A stretch of 64,000 bases of DNA from Neobacillus muris (GCF_943193175.1 NZ_CALPDF010000024.1:1-64000); one strand, 5' to 3'. Shown: positions 42,883-52,938, numbered from the stretch's first letter. Translations and numbers: made by a program. The notes: generated from the letters alone by a model not told the origin.

Positions 42883-45198
42883 ATGTACATCATCGGGAAA
42901 GGCATAACCCGTAAAGATTCCCTTGAAAAAGTAACTGGCCATGCCAAATATACTGCCGATTTTGAGACTAATGATATGCTCCATGCCCGGCTCGTCATAA
43001 GTCCCTTTGGGCATGCCCTCATCAAACAATTGGATCTAACAGAAGCGCAAAACATCCCAGGGGTCAGGGCGATCGTCACAGGGGATGACCTTCCGTTGAC
43101 AGGAGAGGAAATGCGGGACCGCCCGCCAATTGCGGTCAATCGGGTCCGATTCAATGGCGAAGTTGTCGCCATCGTTGTTGCAGACAACCCTTATTTGGCC
43201 ATGAGGGGGGTGGAAGCCATTAAAGTCCAATACGAACAGCTTCCTGTAGTCAATTCACCATCAGAAGCATTGAAGCCTGATGCGCCGCTGCTCCACCCCC
43301 ATCTGGACCAATATGAAAAAATCCAGGGAGTATACCCAGAGCCTGGCACCAATATAGCCACCAGAACCAAAATCCGCAAAGGAGACCGAAACAAAGGATG
43401 GACGGAAAGTGAAGTGCAGGTTGAGGAGAAATTTGCCTTCAGAATCTCCGATCATGCCGCGATGGAAACCAGGTGTTCCCTTGCCCAAATTCATCCCAAC
43501 GGCATGATCGAAATTACGTCCTCCTCCCAAGCGCCATTTATGATAAAAAAATTAATCGGCCAATATTTTGGAATTAAGCCAGGCAGCATTAAAGCCAATA
43601 CTCCTTTTGTGGGCGGGGCATACGGCGGAAAGGCGTCCATTCAACTAGAGATTTTAGCCTATCTTGCCACTAGGGCAGTCGGCGGACGCTTAGTGAAAAT
43701 CATGAATACCCGTGAAGAAGATATGCTTACCTCCCCCGTTCATATTGGACTTGAAGCCCAAGTAAAGCTTGGCTGCACCAAGGACGGAATGCTAAAAGTG
43801 GCAGAAATCCTTTACCTATGGGATGGGGGCGCCTATTCAGATAAATCCATAGACTTAAGCCGGGCAGGAGCGGTGGATTGTACGGGTCCCTACCGTATCG
43901 ATCACATTTGGTGCGATTCATTGTGCATGTATACGAATCACCCATATGCCGCCCCATTTAGAGGGTTCAGCCATTCGGAAGTCCATTTTGCCTTTGAAAG
44001 GACGATGGATGTTCTTGCTAAAAAATTAAAGATCGACCCGCTTGAATTGCGTTATAAAAACGCCATTTTACCCGGCCATACAACTCCGACCCAATTCCGC
44101 CTAAATTCCAGTACCGTAGGAAATCTGCCCAAATGTATCGAAAAACTAAAGGAGCTGATGAATTGGCAGGAGGGCCAGGTGGTAAAACATGGACGCGATA
44201 AAGTAAGGGCAAAAGGGGTTGCCTGTGCCTGGAAAACTTCTACGATTGATCCAGATGCCAGTTCAGGAGTTATTTTAACCTTCAACCCCGACGGCAGCAT
44301 TAACCTTATTTCAGGAGTTATTGAAATCGGCACAGCCACTAAGACCATTCTTGCCCAAATTCTCGCAGAAAAATTAAAAATGGACATCAATGATATCTAT
44401 GTCCAAATGGATGTCGATACCGTGAATACCCCCGAGCACTGGAAAACAGTCGCGAGCAGAGGGACACTCATGGCGGGAAGAGCGGTGTTAGCGGCTGCCG
44501 ACGATGTGATCAGCCAATTGAAAAATCTGGCATCGTTTATTTTGCGTGCCCCTATAGGGGATCTCGAAGTAGGTTACGGAAAAGTTTATTTGAAAGGTGA
44601 ACCGAATAAACAGATCCCGATAAAAGACATTGCCTACGGATATAAGTTTCCCAATGGAAACTCCATTGGCGGGCAAATCATGGGCAGGGGCCACTACATG
44701 ATGCCGGGCATCACGAATTTAGACAAAGAAACAGGAGCCGGAAAGCCAGGGCCTGAATGGACAGTAGGCGCCCAAGGAGTAGAAATTGAGCTCGATACAA
44801 AGGAATACCGATATAAAATTCTTAAAGCCGTCACGGTAGTCGATATCGGAAAGGTAATCAATGAGAAAACAGCGACAGGACAGGTAAAGGGTGCGATGAG
44901 CATGGGGTTATCCTTTGCAGCTAGAGAAACGTTTTACTTTGATTCGCATGGCACCATTCTGAATCCGCAATTACGGACCTATCGGCCGATTCGGTTCGGG
45001 GAACATCCAAAATATGAAGTGGCTTTTGTGGAAACACCGCATATTGAAGCCCCCTATGGATTAAGAGGAGCAGGTGAGCATGGATTGATAGGGATGCCGG
45101 CTGCTCTCGGAAACAGCCTTTCTGCTGCATTGTCAGCCGAAATCAACTATTTGCCGCTGATTCCGGAATTATTATGGAAAATAAAAGGAGGCGGTTGA
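42883..45198 (+). CDS. Xanthine dehydrogenase-family Mo-cofactor subunit
   Basis: The 771-residue molybdopterin-binding subunit has an N-terminal a/b hammerhead (1-115), then the two large Mo-binding domains. PFRGFSHSEVHFAFE matches the FRGFG-type cofactor block, and GLRGAGEHGLIG contains the catalytic Glu. It hydroxylates a heterocycle or aldehyde with water as oxygen donor. The FAD and 2Fe-2S subunits follow in one operon. No Mo-cofactor insertion chaperone (XdhC-like) is in the cluster. The substrate is unknown. Confidence 0.92.
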   Translation: MYIIGKGITRKDSLEKVTGHAKYTADFETNDMLHARLVISPFGHALIKQLDLTEAQNIPGVRAIVTGDDLPLTGEEMRDRPPIAVNRVRFNGEVVAIVVADNPYLAMRGVEAIKVQYEQLPVVNSPSEALKPDAPLLHPHLDQYEKIQGVYPEPGTNIATRTKIRKGDRNKGWTESEVQVEEKFAFRISDHAAMETRCSLAQIHPNGMIEITSSSQAPFMIKKLIGQYFGIKPGSIKANTPFVGGAYGGKASIQLEILAYLATRAVGGRLVKIMNTREEDMLTSPVHIGLEAQVKLGCTKDGMLKVAEILYLWDGGAYSDKSIDLSRAGAVDCTGPYRIDHIWCDSLCMYTNHPYAAPFRGFSHSEVHFAFERTMDVLAKKLKIDPLELRYKNAILPGHTTPTQFRLNSSTVGNLPKCIEKLKELMNWQEGQVVKHGRDKVRAKGVACAWKTSTIDPDASSGVILTFNPDGSINLISGVIEIGTATKTILAQILAEKLKMDINDIYVQMDVDTVNTPEHWKTVASRGTLMAGRAVLAAADDVISQLKNLASFILRAPIGDLEVGYGKVYLKGEPNKQIPIKDIAYGYKFPNGNSIGGQIMGRGHYMMPGITNLDKETGAGKPGPEWTVGAQGVEIELDTKEYRYKILKAVTVVDIGKVINEKTATGQVKGAMSMGLSFAARETFYFDSHGTILNPQLRTYRPIRFGEHPKYEVAFVETPHIEAPYGLRGAGEHGLIGMPAALGNSLSAALSAEINYLPLIPELLWKIKGGG

Positions 45199-45201
45199 TA
45201 A

Positions 45202-46035
45202 GTGCTGTCAGCAGATATCGAGTATTATCGGCCTGAAACAATACAAGAAGCGGTGGACCTTTTCCAAATTCTAAAAGGAGAAAATAAGCGCCCTATTTAT
45301 TATTCAGGCGGTACCGAAATCCTGACCCTTGGCCGGCTGGAGCTAGCAGCGGCAGGGGCGTTCATTGATATAAAAGCGATAAAGGAATGTCTAAGCTTTG
45401 GGTTTAATCAGAGTTATCTCATTGCAGGTGCCGCCCTTTCGTTAACTTCTATTGAGGAAAAAAATTTATTTCCCCTGTTAAGTGCCACTTCCATGGGGAT
45501 TGCCGACCATACGGCAAGAAATAAAATAACGCTTGGCGGAAATTTGTGCGGAAAAATTTTTTACCGTGAGGCGGTGCTGCCATTCCTTTTGTGCGACAGC
45601 TGGGTGGTTGCGGCTGGAGGAAATGGGGTGAAACCGATACCGATCGGGCAAATTTTTAATCAAACCTTTCAGTTGGAGGAGGGGCAGTTTATTGTCCAGC
45701 TCCTGACAGAAAGAAACTATATCCATTTGCCGTTTGTGAGCATAAAAAGACGCCAGCAGTGGGAGACGGGGTATCCATTGATTACAGTGGCTTCTATTAA
45801 AGCAGATAACGGGCTGCGCTTTGCCTTCAGTGGACTCTGCCCCTTTCCTTTTCGCTCAAAGGAGATGGAAGCTGAATTAAATAACATCGGTTTGCCGGTG
45901 CCAGAAAGGGTTAAGAGAGCTTTAGCCCAAATCCCGGGACCGGTGCTTCACGATGTCGAAGGGTCAAGCGAATACCGGCTGTTTGTTCTTGAGAATACAT
46001 TAAATGAGATTATTCTAGAATTGGAGGGAGAATAG
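45202..46035 (+). CDS. Molybdenum hydroxylase FAD subunit
   Basis: The 277-residue subunit is of the CO-dehydrogenase flavoprotein type (CoxM/XdhB-like). It has an FAD loop (YSGGTEILTL) and the DHTARNKITLGGNLCGK block, where TLGGNL is typical. It starts with GTG after GGAGG and overlaps the small-subunit start by one base, so the three chains are made together. Confidence 0.9.
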   Translation: MLSADIEYYRPETIQEAVDLFQILKGENKRPIYYSGGTEILTLGRLELAAAGAFIDIKAIKECLSFGFNQSYLIAGAALSLTSIEEKNLFPLLSATSMGIADHTARNKITLGGNLCGKIFYREAVLPFLLCDSWVVAAGGNGVKPIPIGQIFNQTFQLEEGQFIVQLLTERNYIHLPFVSIKRRQQWETGYPLITVASIKADNGLRFAFSGLCPFPFRSKEMEAELNNIGLPVPERVKRALAQIPGPVLHDVEGSSEYRLFVLENTLNEIILELEGE

Positions 46036-46511
46036 TGGCCCAATCCCTGCCCCAGAAAATAACCGTGCCCCTAGAAGTGAATGGTGAAGCACGCCAGGTA
46101 GAAATTCGGCCGGCAGACACGCTCCTCTATGTACTTCGAAGCCATCTTGGCTTAACAGGAGCCAAGCCTGGCTGCTTAAATGGAGACTGCGGTGCTTGTT
46201 CAGTAATGGTAAATGACACGGTCTATAAGTCCTGCATTATGCTTGCGGTCGAGGTCGCCGGTTCGAAGGTTACCACGATAGAGGGCTTAAAGGATGCGCC
46301 TATTCAGGAGGCATTCATTAAAAATTTTGCGTTTCAATGCGGCTATTGCACACCTGGATTTATTATGAATTGCCAGGCTTTGCTGAAGAACCACCCTCAT
46401 CCAACTTATGAAGTGATCAAGGAATGGCTTGCTTCTAATATCTGCAGATGCACATGCTATGAAGAAATAGAGGCGGCGGTGATGTCAGTTATGAAAGGTG
46501 AAAGGCCATAA
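46035..46511 (+). CDS. Molybdenum hydroxylase 2Fe-2S subunit
   Basis: The 158-residue subunit carries two clusters: plant-type CLNGDCGACSV plus a later Cys, and the helical FQCGYCTPGF with NICRCTCYEE. The last motif normally reads CRCTGY; here Gly is replaced by Cys, giving an additional cysteine next to the inner cluster. The GTG start overlaps the previous stop. Confidence 0.92.
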   Translation: MAQSLPQKITVPLEVNGEARQVEIRPADTLLYVLRSHLGLTGAKPGCLNGDCGACSVMVNDTVYKSCIMLAVEVAGSKVTTIEGLKDAPIQEAFIKNFAFQCGYCTPGFIMNCQALLKNHPHPTYEVIKEWLASNICRCTCYEEIEAAVMSVMKGERP

Positions 46512-46606
46512 AAATAACGGGCTAAATATTCTAAATATTCTTGACTCCATGGAGTGCTGATGTTATTATTTTCCTCTGCGGCGATAAAAGCGGGGAGGGG
46601 AAAATA

Positions 46607-47584
46607 TTGATCAAATTAGAGGGCATAAGCAAATCTTATCGGATTGCCAAACGCCAGGCAGGTCTGCGGCAGGCGGCAAAGGCGCTTTTTCATCGGGATT
46701 ATACGACGGTTCATGCATTAAAGGATCTTTCTTTTTCTATCCAGCCAGGGGAAATCGTCGGCTATATCGGTCCAAATGGAGCTGGGAAGTCGACCACCAT
46801 CAAAATCATGAGCGGCATTCTTGTCCCTGATGCCGGAAATTGCACCATCATCGGGTATACTCCTTGGAAAGACCGGGCCCGCTATGTCCATAATATTGGC
46901 GTTGTATTCGGCCAGCGCTCGCAGTTGTGGTGGGATGTCCCGGTCATCGAATCGTTTGAGCTATTAAAAGATATTTACAAAATTCCCTATCCAGATTTTA
47001 ATGCCTCTTTAGACCTTCTGATCGAAACGCTCAATTTGCAGGATATTGTCCATGCGCCGGTCCGCCAATTAAGCCTGGGACAGCGGATGCGCTGCGAAAT
47101 GGCGGCATCTCTCCTGCATAGTCCCCAAATCTTATTCCTGGATGAACCGACGATCGGCCTTGATGCCGTTTCAAAAATAGCGGTCCGGCAGTTCATAAAA
47201 ACCATCAATCAAGAAAAGGGAGTTACGGTCATTTTAACCACTCATGACATGAATGACATTGAGGCCCTGGCAGACAGGGTTCTTTTAATTGGAAAAGGGA
47301 GCTTGCTTTATGACGGCAGGCTGGAGGAATTGCGGAAGCATTTTGGCACGCAGAAAACCATTACGGCTGATTATAAAACGGCCCAACAGCCTTTTATCAT
47401 CCCTGGGGCGGACCTCTTATCTTGGTCACCGGAACGGGCTGTTGTCAGTGTTGATACAGCAAACACCAATACCTCCGATGTCATTATGGAGTTGTCCCGT
47501 CAAGTGGACCTTACCGATATTTCCATCGATGCGAAGCCGATTGAAGAAACCATTGTCCAGTTATATAAGGAGTATCAAATATGA
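46607..47584 (+). CDS. ABC exporter ATPase
   Basis: The 325-residue ATPase has Walker A GPNGAGKST, a Q-loop in VFGQRSQLWW, signature LSLGQRMRCEMAA, Walker B ILFLDEPTIGLD and switch His in TTHDMND. The VFGQRSQLWWD block and a C-terminal extension (about 240-325) are typical of the subgroup paired with DUF990-type permeases. TTG 46607 has GGAGGGG at good distance and yields the usual N-terminus; the open frame from 46541 is longer than expected. It overlaps the next gene by 4 bp. Confidence 0.9.
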   Translation: MIKLEGISKSYRIAKRQAGLRQAAKALFHRDYTTVHALKDLSFSIQPGEIVGYIGPNGAGKSTTIKIMSGILVPDAGNCTIIGYTPWKDRARYVHNIGVVFGQRSQLWWDVPVIESFELLKDIYKIPYPDFNASLDLLIETLNLQDIVHAPVRQLSLGQRMRCEMAASLLHSPQILFLDEPTIGLDAVSKIAVRQFIKTINQEKGVTVILTTHDMNDIEALADRVLLIGKGSLLYDGRLEELRKHFGTQKTITADYKTAQQPFIIPGADLLSWSPERAVVSVDTANTNTSDVIMELSRQVDLTDISIDAKPIEETIVQLYKEYQI

Positions 47585-48384
47585 GAGTATATCGGTCGGT
47601 TTTAAAGCTCCGGCTTGTCAATGGGCTGCAGTACCGGACAGCTGCTTTGGCTGGGGTGGCTACACAATTCTTCTGGGGATTTATCATCATCATGGTATTT
47701 GAAGCCTTTTACGAGCATGCTGCTCAACACCTGCCCATCTCCTTAAAGGAATTAATCCAATACATATGGCTGCAGCAAGCATTTCTCGTTTTTGTCACCA
47801 TCTGGTTTAGAGATAATGAGTTGTTCGAATTGATCACCAGCGGAAATATTGCCTATGAACTTTGCCGGCCCTGTGGGCTTTACGGCTTTTGGTATGCGAA
47901 GCTGTTGGCACAACGATTATCAAGCGCCATTTTACGTTGTTTTCCCATCTTAATGGTGGCTTATTTTTTGCCAAGACCGTACAATCTCATTCTGCCGTCA
48001 AACTTCGAAACCTTTCTGTTGTTTTTAATGGGTCTTCTGCTTGGGTTATTCCTGCTTGTTGCTATATCCATGTTCGTCTATATTTCAGTGTTTATGACGA
48101 TGTCACCAATGGGATCGCTATTAGTTTTCAGTGTCCTTGGAGAGTTTTTTGCCGGATTGGTTATCCCGATTCCGCTCATGCCGGACTGGCTCCAAAAGCT
48201 GGCAATGGTTCTTCCATTTCGCTGGACAGCCGATTTCCCGTTCAGGGTCTATTCCGGGCATATCCCTGAGCAGGAGGCAATGATTGGGATTGCCATTCAG
48301 CTAGGCTATCTCGCTGCCCTTATTTGGCTTGGAAGAATCGCATTGAATGGCGCATTAAGAAGAGTAGTGGTTCAAGGGGGCTGA
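47581..48384 (+). CDS. ABC-2 permease 1 (DUF990-like)
   Basis: The 267-residue protein has six helices. The N-terminal LRLVNGLQYRTAALAGVATQFFWG and the later FRDNELFELITSGNIAYELCRP are typical of this permease family, and GLVIPIPLMPDWLQKLAMVLPFRW is its C-terminal signature. It forms a heterodimer with the next permease. The exported substrate is unknown. Confidence 0.88.
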   Translation: MRVYRSVLKLRLVNGLQYRTAALAGVATQFFWGFIIIMVFEAFYEHAAQHLPISLKELIQYIWLQQAFLVFVTIWFRDNELFELITSGNIAYELCRPCGLYGFWYAKLLAQRLSSAILRCFPILMVAYFLPRPYNLILPSNFETFLLFLMGLLLGLFLLVAISMFVYISVFMTMSPMGSLLVFSVLGEFFAGLVIPIPLMPDWLQKLAMVLPFRWTADFPFRVYSGHIPEQEAMIGIAIQLGYLAALIWLGRIALNGALRRVVVQGG

Positions 48385-48390
48385 TGGCTA

Positions 48391-49173
48391 ATGAAACTGT
48401 ATTGGAAATGTCTGCTCATTCACTTAAAGTCTCAAATGCAGTATCGGACGTCGTTCTGGCTGCTCTCACTTGGCCAGTTTTTTATCCCGTTTTCCGTGTT
48501 TGCCGGTCTTTACTTTTTGTTTGAGCGATTTGGCCAGATTAAGGGATGGCAGTTTTATGAGGTGGCCCTCTGTTTTTCGATTATCCATATGTCTTTTAGT
48601 ATAAGTGAATGTTTTGCCCGCGGGTTTGATATGTTTTCGAGCCTTGTGAGGAAAGGAGATTTTGATCGGCTGCTGGTTCGTCCGAGAAGCACGTTTGTCC
48701 AAGTGCTCGGTTCCCAATTTGAGTTTACGAGAGTGGGACGGATGCTTCAAAGTTTAATAGTCTTCATTTGGGCTTTGGCCAATCTTTCTATTGAATGGAG
48801 CCTCCTAAAAGCTGCCACATTAGGTCTGATGATTGCCAGTGGTGTCCTCCTATTTACCGGCATCTATATACTGGCAGCCACGATGTGTTTTTGGACGGTC
48901 CAAGGGCTGGAAGTGGCGAATATCTTTACAGATGGCGGAAGAGAAATGGCGCAATATCCGCTCAATATCTATCAAAAATGGGTAACCCGTTTTTTTACCT
49001 ATGTCATACCGTTCGGGACTGTCAATTACATTCCGTTGTTATATCTCCTTGGAAAAATAAATCGCCATGAGCTGTTGTACATGCTTACCCCTTTAGCTGG
49101 AAGCTTGTTCATCCTGCCTTGTTTGGCTGTTTGGCAATTCGGGGTCCGGCATTATCGTTCAACGGGATCATAA
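48391..49173 (+). CDS. ABC-2 permease 2 (DUF990-like)
   Basis: The 260-residue second permease has six helices, with LIHLKSQMQYRTSFWLLSLGQF at the start and LVRKGDFDRLLVRPRSTFVQVLG in the cytosolic loop. YPLNIYQKWVTRFFTYVIPFGTVNYIP is the conserved C-terminal block. It lies 7 bp after permease 1 and is the last gene before a strong terminator. Confidence 0.88.
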   Translation: MKLYWKCLLIHLKSQMQYRTSFWLLSLGQFFIPFSVFAGLYFLFERFGQIKGWQFYEVALCFSIIHMSFSISECFARGFDMFSSLVRKGDFDRLLVRPRSTFVQVLGSQFEFTRVGRMLQSLIVFIWALANLSIEWSLLKAATLGLMIASGVLLFTGIYILAATMCFWTVQGLEVANIFTDGGREMAQYPLNIYQKWVTRFFTYVIPFGTVNYIPLLYLLGKINRHELLYMLTPLAGSLFILPCLAVWQFGVRHYRSTGS

Positions 49174-49178
49174 TCGCC

Positions 49179-49230
49179 ATTCGCGATAAGATAGCCGATG
49201 CATGTCCGCTATCTTATCGCGAATATTTTT
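49179..49230 (+). terminator. Strong terminator of the ABC exporter operon
   Basis: A perfect 17-bp stem (49179-49195 with 49208-49224) is followed by ATTTTT. Confidence 0.9.
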
Positions 49231-49299
49231 GTGAAAAATGGGAGTATTATGATAATATAGTTTCCAATAGCAATTTGAACGGATAAGGGATGAGGAATT

Positions 49300-51381
49300 T
49301 TGCTGAAGGAAAAAAGCATACTGGTTGTCGCTTACAGGCAAAACACATTACAGGCATTTGTTACACAATTAACGGAGCTTGGTTTGCAGGAATACTTTAG
49401 CATTGATGGGCGAAAAGTAGATGAATTAGATTATGACAACTTGAAAAAGTACTCGCTGGTGCTAATCTCAAGTCCAATTATTTACAAAATGGTCAAGCCC
49501 TATTTGCCCAAGGATATGCCATACCTGATTACAAAAAGGGCCATTAATTATGCCAATATAAGAGAACTGTTAGCGGTCCCTAAGGGCACCAGTGTCTATT
49601 TGGTAAGCGATTTAAAACAATCAACGGAAGAAACAATTGAATTCCTGAAGGAATCCGGCATTGAATTAAATTTTCTCCCCTATTACTCTCATGAGGAGCC
49701 GAGAAAAGAAATTTCGATCGCGGTGACGCCGGGAGAACCGGAACTCGTACCCTCCCATATTAAACATGTCATTAATATTGGCTGCCGTTTGATTGATATA
49801 TCCTCCTTAGTGGAATTATACAATCACTTTCAAATAACTTCAGATGCGTCCATGACCCATTTGTCTGCAAGATTTATGCAGTCGCTGGTGGATATCACCA
49901 AAGAGCTGAGCGAGGAAATGTTCCGCTCCAAATTATTGCAGCAGAGCTTAGAAAGCATCATTCAAAATATGGATGAGGCTGTACTGGTTTATAATAATGA
50001 TTGCCAGATTGATGTGTATAATCATATAGCCGGCGAGTACCTGGAAATGAAAGAAACCGGTCAGGCAAAACCCAGTTTGTATGATGTAAATAAATCCTAT
50101 CGGGATACGATTTTGAACGTGGCGGTAGGCCAAGAAAATTTTGTTGAAATGAATGGGACCACTTTTTATATTCGAAAAAAACGGATTATCATTGATGCTC
50201 AGGTTCATTCGACTCTAGTTATTTTTCGCAAAGCGGAGGATTACCGGAAAATTGAGCACGACTACCGGTTTAAAGCAAAGCAGCGGAACTTAGTTGCCAG
50301 ATACCGTTTTGATGATATGATGACCGCCAGCATCCCGATGTTAAACATGATGAAGATTGCTCAAAAACTCGCAAAAAGCAATTCTACCATTTTGATTCTT
50401 GGGGAAACCGGTACAGGAAAAGAAGTTTTAGCCCAAGCGATTCATAATTATTCCCCAAGGCAGTACCAGCCGTTTATCGGAGTGAATTTTGCTGCCATAT
50501 CTGAAAGCCTGATGGAAAGTGAGTTATTTGGCTATGAGCCGGGTGCCTTTACCGGTGCAAATAAAAGCGGTCATATCGGAATGTTTGAACAGGCCCATAT
50601 GGGGAGCATTTTTCTTGATGAGATTGGTGACGCATCGCCTGTTATTCAAAACAGGCTGCTCCGAGTCTTGCAGGAACGGCAAATTATGCGTGTTGGAGGG
50701 GATAAGGTGATTCCCCTCGATGTAAGGGTCATCGCGGCAACCAACAAGGATCTGCGCCAGCTGATTGAGGAGGGCAAGTTCCGAGAGGATTTATATTATC
50801 GCTTAAATGTATTGCCGCTAAGGATTTTGCCATTAAGGGAGCGAAAGGAGGACATCCCGCTGTTAATTCATCATTTTATGAGGGAATTTGAAGAACAGCT
50901 GGGCAGGACATCTTTTGCTTTTTCGAAAGCAGCTATAGAATGCTGCCAGGAGTATCATTGGCCTGGGAATGTCAGAGAGCTTCGAAATGTTGTGGAATAT
51001 GCGGCCCATATTTCTGGTGATGTCGTTTATAAGGAAGAATTGCCATTTTGGACAGGTACCTTTTCCTATTTTCAGCCAGACCAGCAAATGACGGAGGCGT
51101 TAGCAGCCATTGGAGAGGATTTGCAGAATAAAGGATTTCTGGCAGAAACATTGGCGCTGCTCGAATTTTTAAACTCCGAAAATATCCCATCAGCAGGCAG
51201 AGCCGTCATGCTGGACTATTTGAATCAGAAGGGTTATCGCCTGACGGACACTCAGCTGCGATATCGTCAAGGTCTCTTGCATAATTATGAACTGATCGTG
51301 ATTGAAAAAGGACGAAAAGGAACCAAAATTGCTGAAAAGGGCAGAAGATTTCTTGAATTCTATGAAAAAAGCAAGTGCTGA
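49300..51381 (+). CDS. Sigma-54 enhancer-binding activator with PrpR_N-like sensor
   Basis: The 693-residue protein has an N-terminal PrpR_N-like ligand domain (about 1-190), a PAS-like part (about 200-310), an AAA+ domain (about 330-565; Walker A GETGTGKE, GAFTGA loop, Walker B IFLDEIGD, VRELRN) and an atypical tail. GAFTGA is intact, so it should open sigma-54 promoters. The tail (about 590-690) lacks a Fis-type helix-turn-helix and instead reads like a winged helix (GRAVMLDYLNQKGYRLT...GRKGTKIAEKGRRFL), similar to HTH_12 modules of NrpR-type regulators. The target is probably the promoter at 53055. The start is TTG. Confidence 0.88.
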   Translation: MLKEKSILVVAYRQNTLQAFVTQLTELGLQEYFSIDGRKVDELDYDNLKKYSLVLISSPIIYKMVKPYLPKDMPYLITKRAINYANIRELLAVPKGTSVYLVSDLKQSTEETIEFLKESGIELNFLPYYSHEEPRKEISIAVTPGEPELVPSHIKHVINIGCRLIDISSLVELYNHFQITSDASMTHLSARFMQSLVDITKELSEEMFRSKLLQQSLESIIQNMDEAVLVYNNDCQIDVYNHIAGEYLEMKETGQAKPSLYDVNKSYRDTILNVAVGQENFVEMNGTTFYIRKKRIIIDAQVHSTLVIFRKAEDYRKIEHDYRFKAKQRNLVARYRFDDMMTASIPMLNMMKIAQKLAKSNSTILILGETGTGKEVLAQAIHNYSPRQYQPFIGVNFAAISESLMESELFGYEPGAFTGANKSGHIGMFEQAHMGSIFLDEIGDASPVIQNRLLRVLQERQIMRVGGDKVIPLDVRVIAATNKDLRQLIEEGKFREDLYYRLNVLPLRILPLRERKEDIPLLIHHFMREFEEQLGRTSFAFSKAAIECCQEYHWPGNVRELRNVVEYAAHISGDVVYKEELPFWTGTFSYFQPDQQMTEALAAIGEDLQNKGFLAETLALLEFLNSENIPSAGRAVMLDYLNQKGYRLTDTQLRYRQGLLHNYELIVIEKGRKGTKIAEKGRRFLEFYEKSKC

Positions 51382-51398
51382 TCTGCACTTGCTTTTTT
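51370..51398 (+). terminator. Terminator of the activator gene
   Basis: AGCAAGTGC and GCACTTGCT form a perfect 9-bp stem with TTTTTT. It includes the last codons of the gene. Confidence 0.85.
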
Positions 51399-51443
51399 GG
51401 GCAAGGAAAGCATTTACCTTTCCTAGAAGCCGGCGAGTTTTCT

Positions 51444-52850
51444 TTATGAATCGAGATTGGCAAGATGAAAAATCGCATTTGCATAAATGGCGGCCGCCAG
51501 GTAAAGGTCATCCATTTCCACATATTCATTTTTTTGATGAGCTGTGTTTGCTTTTCCTGGAAACACGGCCCCATAGGCAACACCGTTTCCAATGAAACGG
51601 GCATAGGTAGCGCCGCCAGTGGTTAATAATTTTGCTGGCTGATAGGTCTCTTCCTCATAGGCTTTCTGAAGCACTTTAATCACCGGGTGGTTTTTTTCGA
51701 CATGGTGTGGTTTTTTCTCCCGTATTTCTTCTACTTCAAATCCATATTCCTGTACAGCTTCACTTAACTTTTCGATCGTCCTTAAGTAAGGAGTTTCAAC
51801 GGGGCATCGGATATTTAATGAAATGACTGCTTGCTCACTCGGATGATAATGAAAGATGCCTGCATTAACAGTAAGTGGTCCAGTGATTTCGTCATGGAAG
51901 GCAATATTTAATTTTTTACCGAAAAAGTCATCGGCTAAACAATCTGCCATAAATTGCAGATAAGGATGGCTGACAATGGAATGGGTGACAAGAAATTGGG
52001 CCAGCTTCAGTCCGGCATTTATTCCTTTAAACGGCTCCATTCCATGAGCTGATTTTCCTTTTAATGTTAATTGCAGAATTCCGCCAGATCCTGTAGTGGA
52101 TGACTCTAAATTCTCATTGCCGGCAAATTGACTAAATTCCTCTTTAATCTTGTTTAGCTGCCCGCCTTTAATCTCGGCAGAGGCATAGTCGGGGACCATA
52201 TTCCCTTTTTCTCCGGAATGGAAAGATACTAAAACCGTTCCATTGTCCGCAGCCCCCTCCTGTTTCCACTTTAAAATGGCATTGATTTGCCCTTTTTCGG
52301 CATGGATGATCGGAAACTCTGCATCAGGTGCAAAGCCGGTTAACGGTTCTGGTTCGGATTGCACGTATTTTCTCATGCAGGACATGCCGCTTTCCTCGTC
52401 GGTGCCGAAGATGATGCGGACACGATGTTTTAATGGAAGGTGATTTTCTTTGATGATTTTTAGCGCATAGTAGGCAGCCAGCGTCGGCCCTTTATCATCA
52501 ATCGCCCCGCGGGCATATAGTTTCCCGTCCTGCAGGTAAGGGGAAAACGGATCATGGTCCCATTGGCCTGTTGCCGGCACCACATCCAAATGACAAAGGA
52601 TGGCAATATATTGGGACGCATCTTCAGGCCCTAACTCTGCGAAACCAACGAGATTATCGATGTTTTTAGTCCGAAAGCCATCCCGCTCGGCCTTGGCTAA
52701 CATGAGATCGAGTGCCTGTTTGACGTTGTTTCCCATGGGGGTCCCTTCTGTTGAATCTGCTAAGTCTTTGACACTGGGGACTTTTAATAAGTCCGTTAAA
52801 TCCTCTAATAATAAATCTTTTCGTTGGTCAACTTCCTGTTTCCAATTCAA
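51444..52850 (-). CDS. pepV: Dipeptidase PepV (M20 family)
   Basis: The 468-residue metallopeptidase splits dipeptides in the cytoplasm. Zinc motifs are CHLDVVPATGQWDHDPF, ARGAIDDKGP (bridging Asp), GTDEESGM (catalytic and ligand Glu) and a late TGGATYAR segment. The lid domain is inserted about 190-380. It is divergent from the peptide importer operon, with a shared regulatory region that holds the sigma-54 promoter, so it may process the imported dipeptides. Confidence 0.92.
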   Translation of the reverse strand: MNWKQEVDQRKDLLLEDLTDLLKVPSVKDLADSTEGTPMGNNVKQALDLMLAKAERDGFRTKNIDNLVGFAELGPEDASQYIAILCHLDVVPATGQWDHDPFSPYLQDGKLYARGAIDDKGPTLAAYYALKIIKENHLPLKHRVRIIFGTDEESGMSCMRKYVQSEPEPLTGFAPDAEFPIIHAEKGQINAILKWKQEGAADNGTVLVSFHSGEKGNMVPDYASAEIKGGQLNKIKEEFSQFAGNENLESSTTGSGGILQLTLKGKSAHGMEPFKGINAGLKLAQFLVTHSIVSHPYLQFMADCLADDFFGKKLNIAFHDEITGPLTVNAGIFHYHPSEQAVISLNIRCPVETPYLRTIEKLSEAVQEYGFEVEEIREKKPHHVEKNHPVIKVLQKAYEEETYQPAKLLTTGGATYARFIGNGVAYGAVFPGKANTAHQKNEYVEMDDLYLAAAIYANAIFHLANLDS

Positions 52851-52938
52851 GTTTGATTCCTCCTTTGCTTTCCATCCTAATGTTCATGCAATTTTTATAC
52901 CAAAATTTTTCCGCTCATTTCCTTGCAAGAACCAATAA

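Noticed and set aside
43191..44903. Several minus-strand open frames inside the Mo-hydroxylase gene
   Set aside because: They are shadows of a strong coding frame on the other strand, with no RBS or family features.
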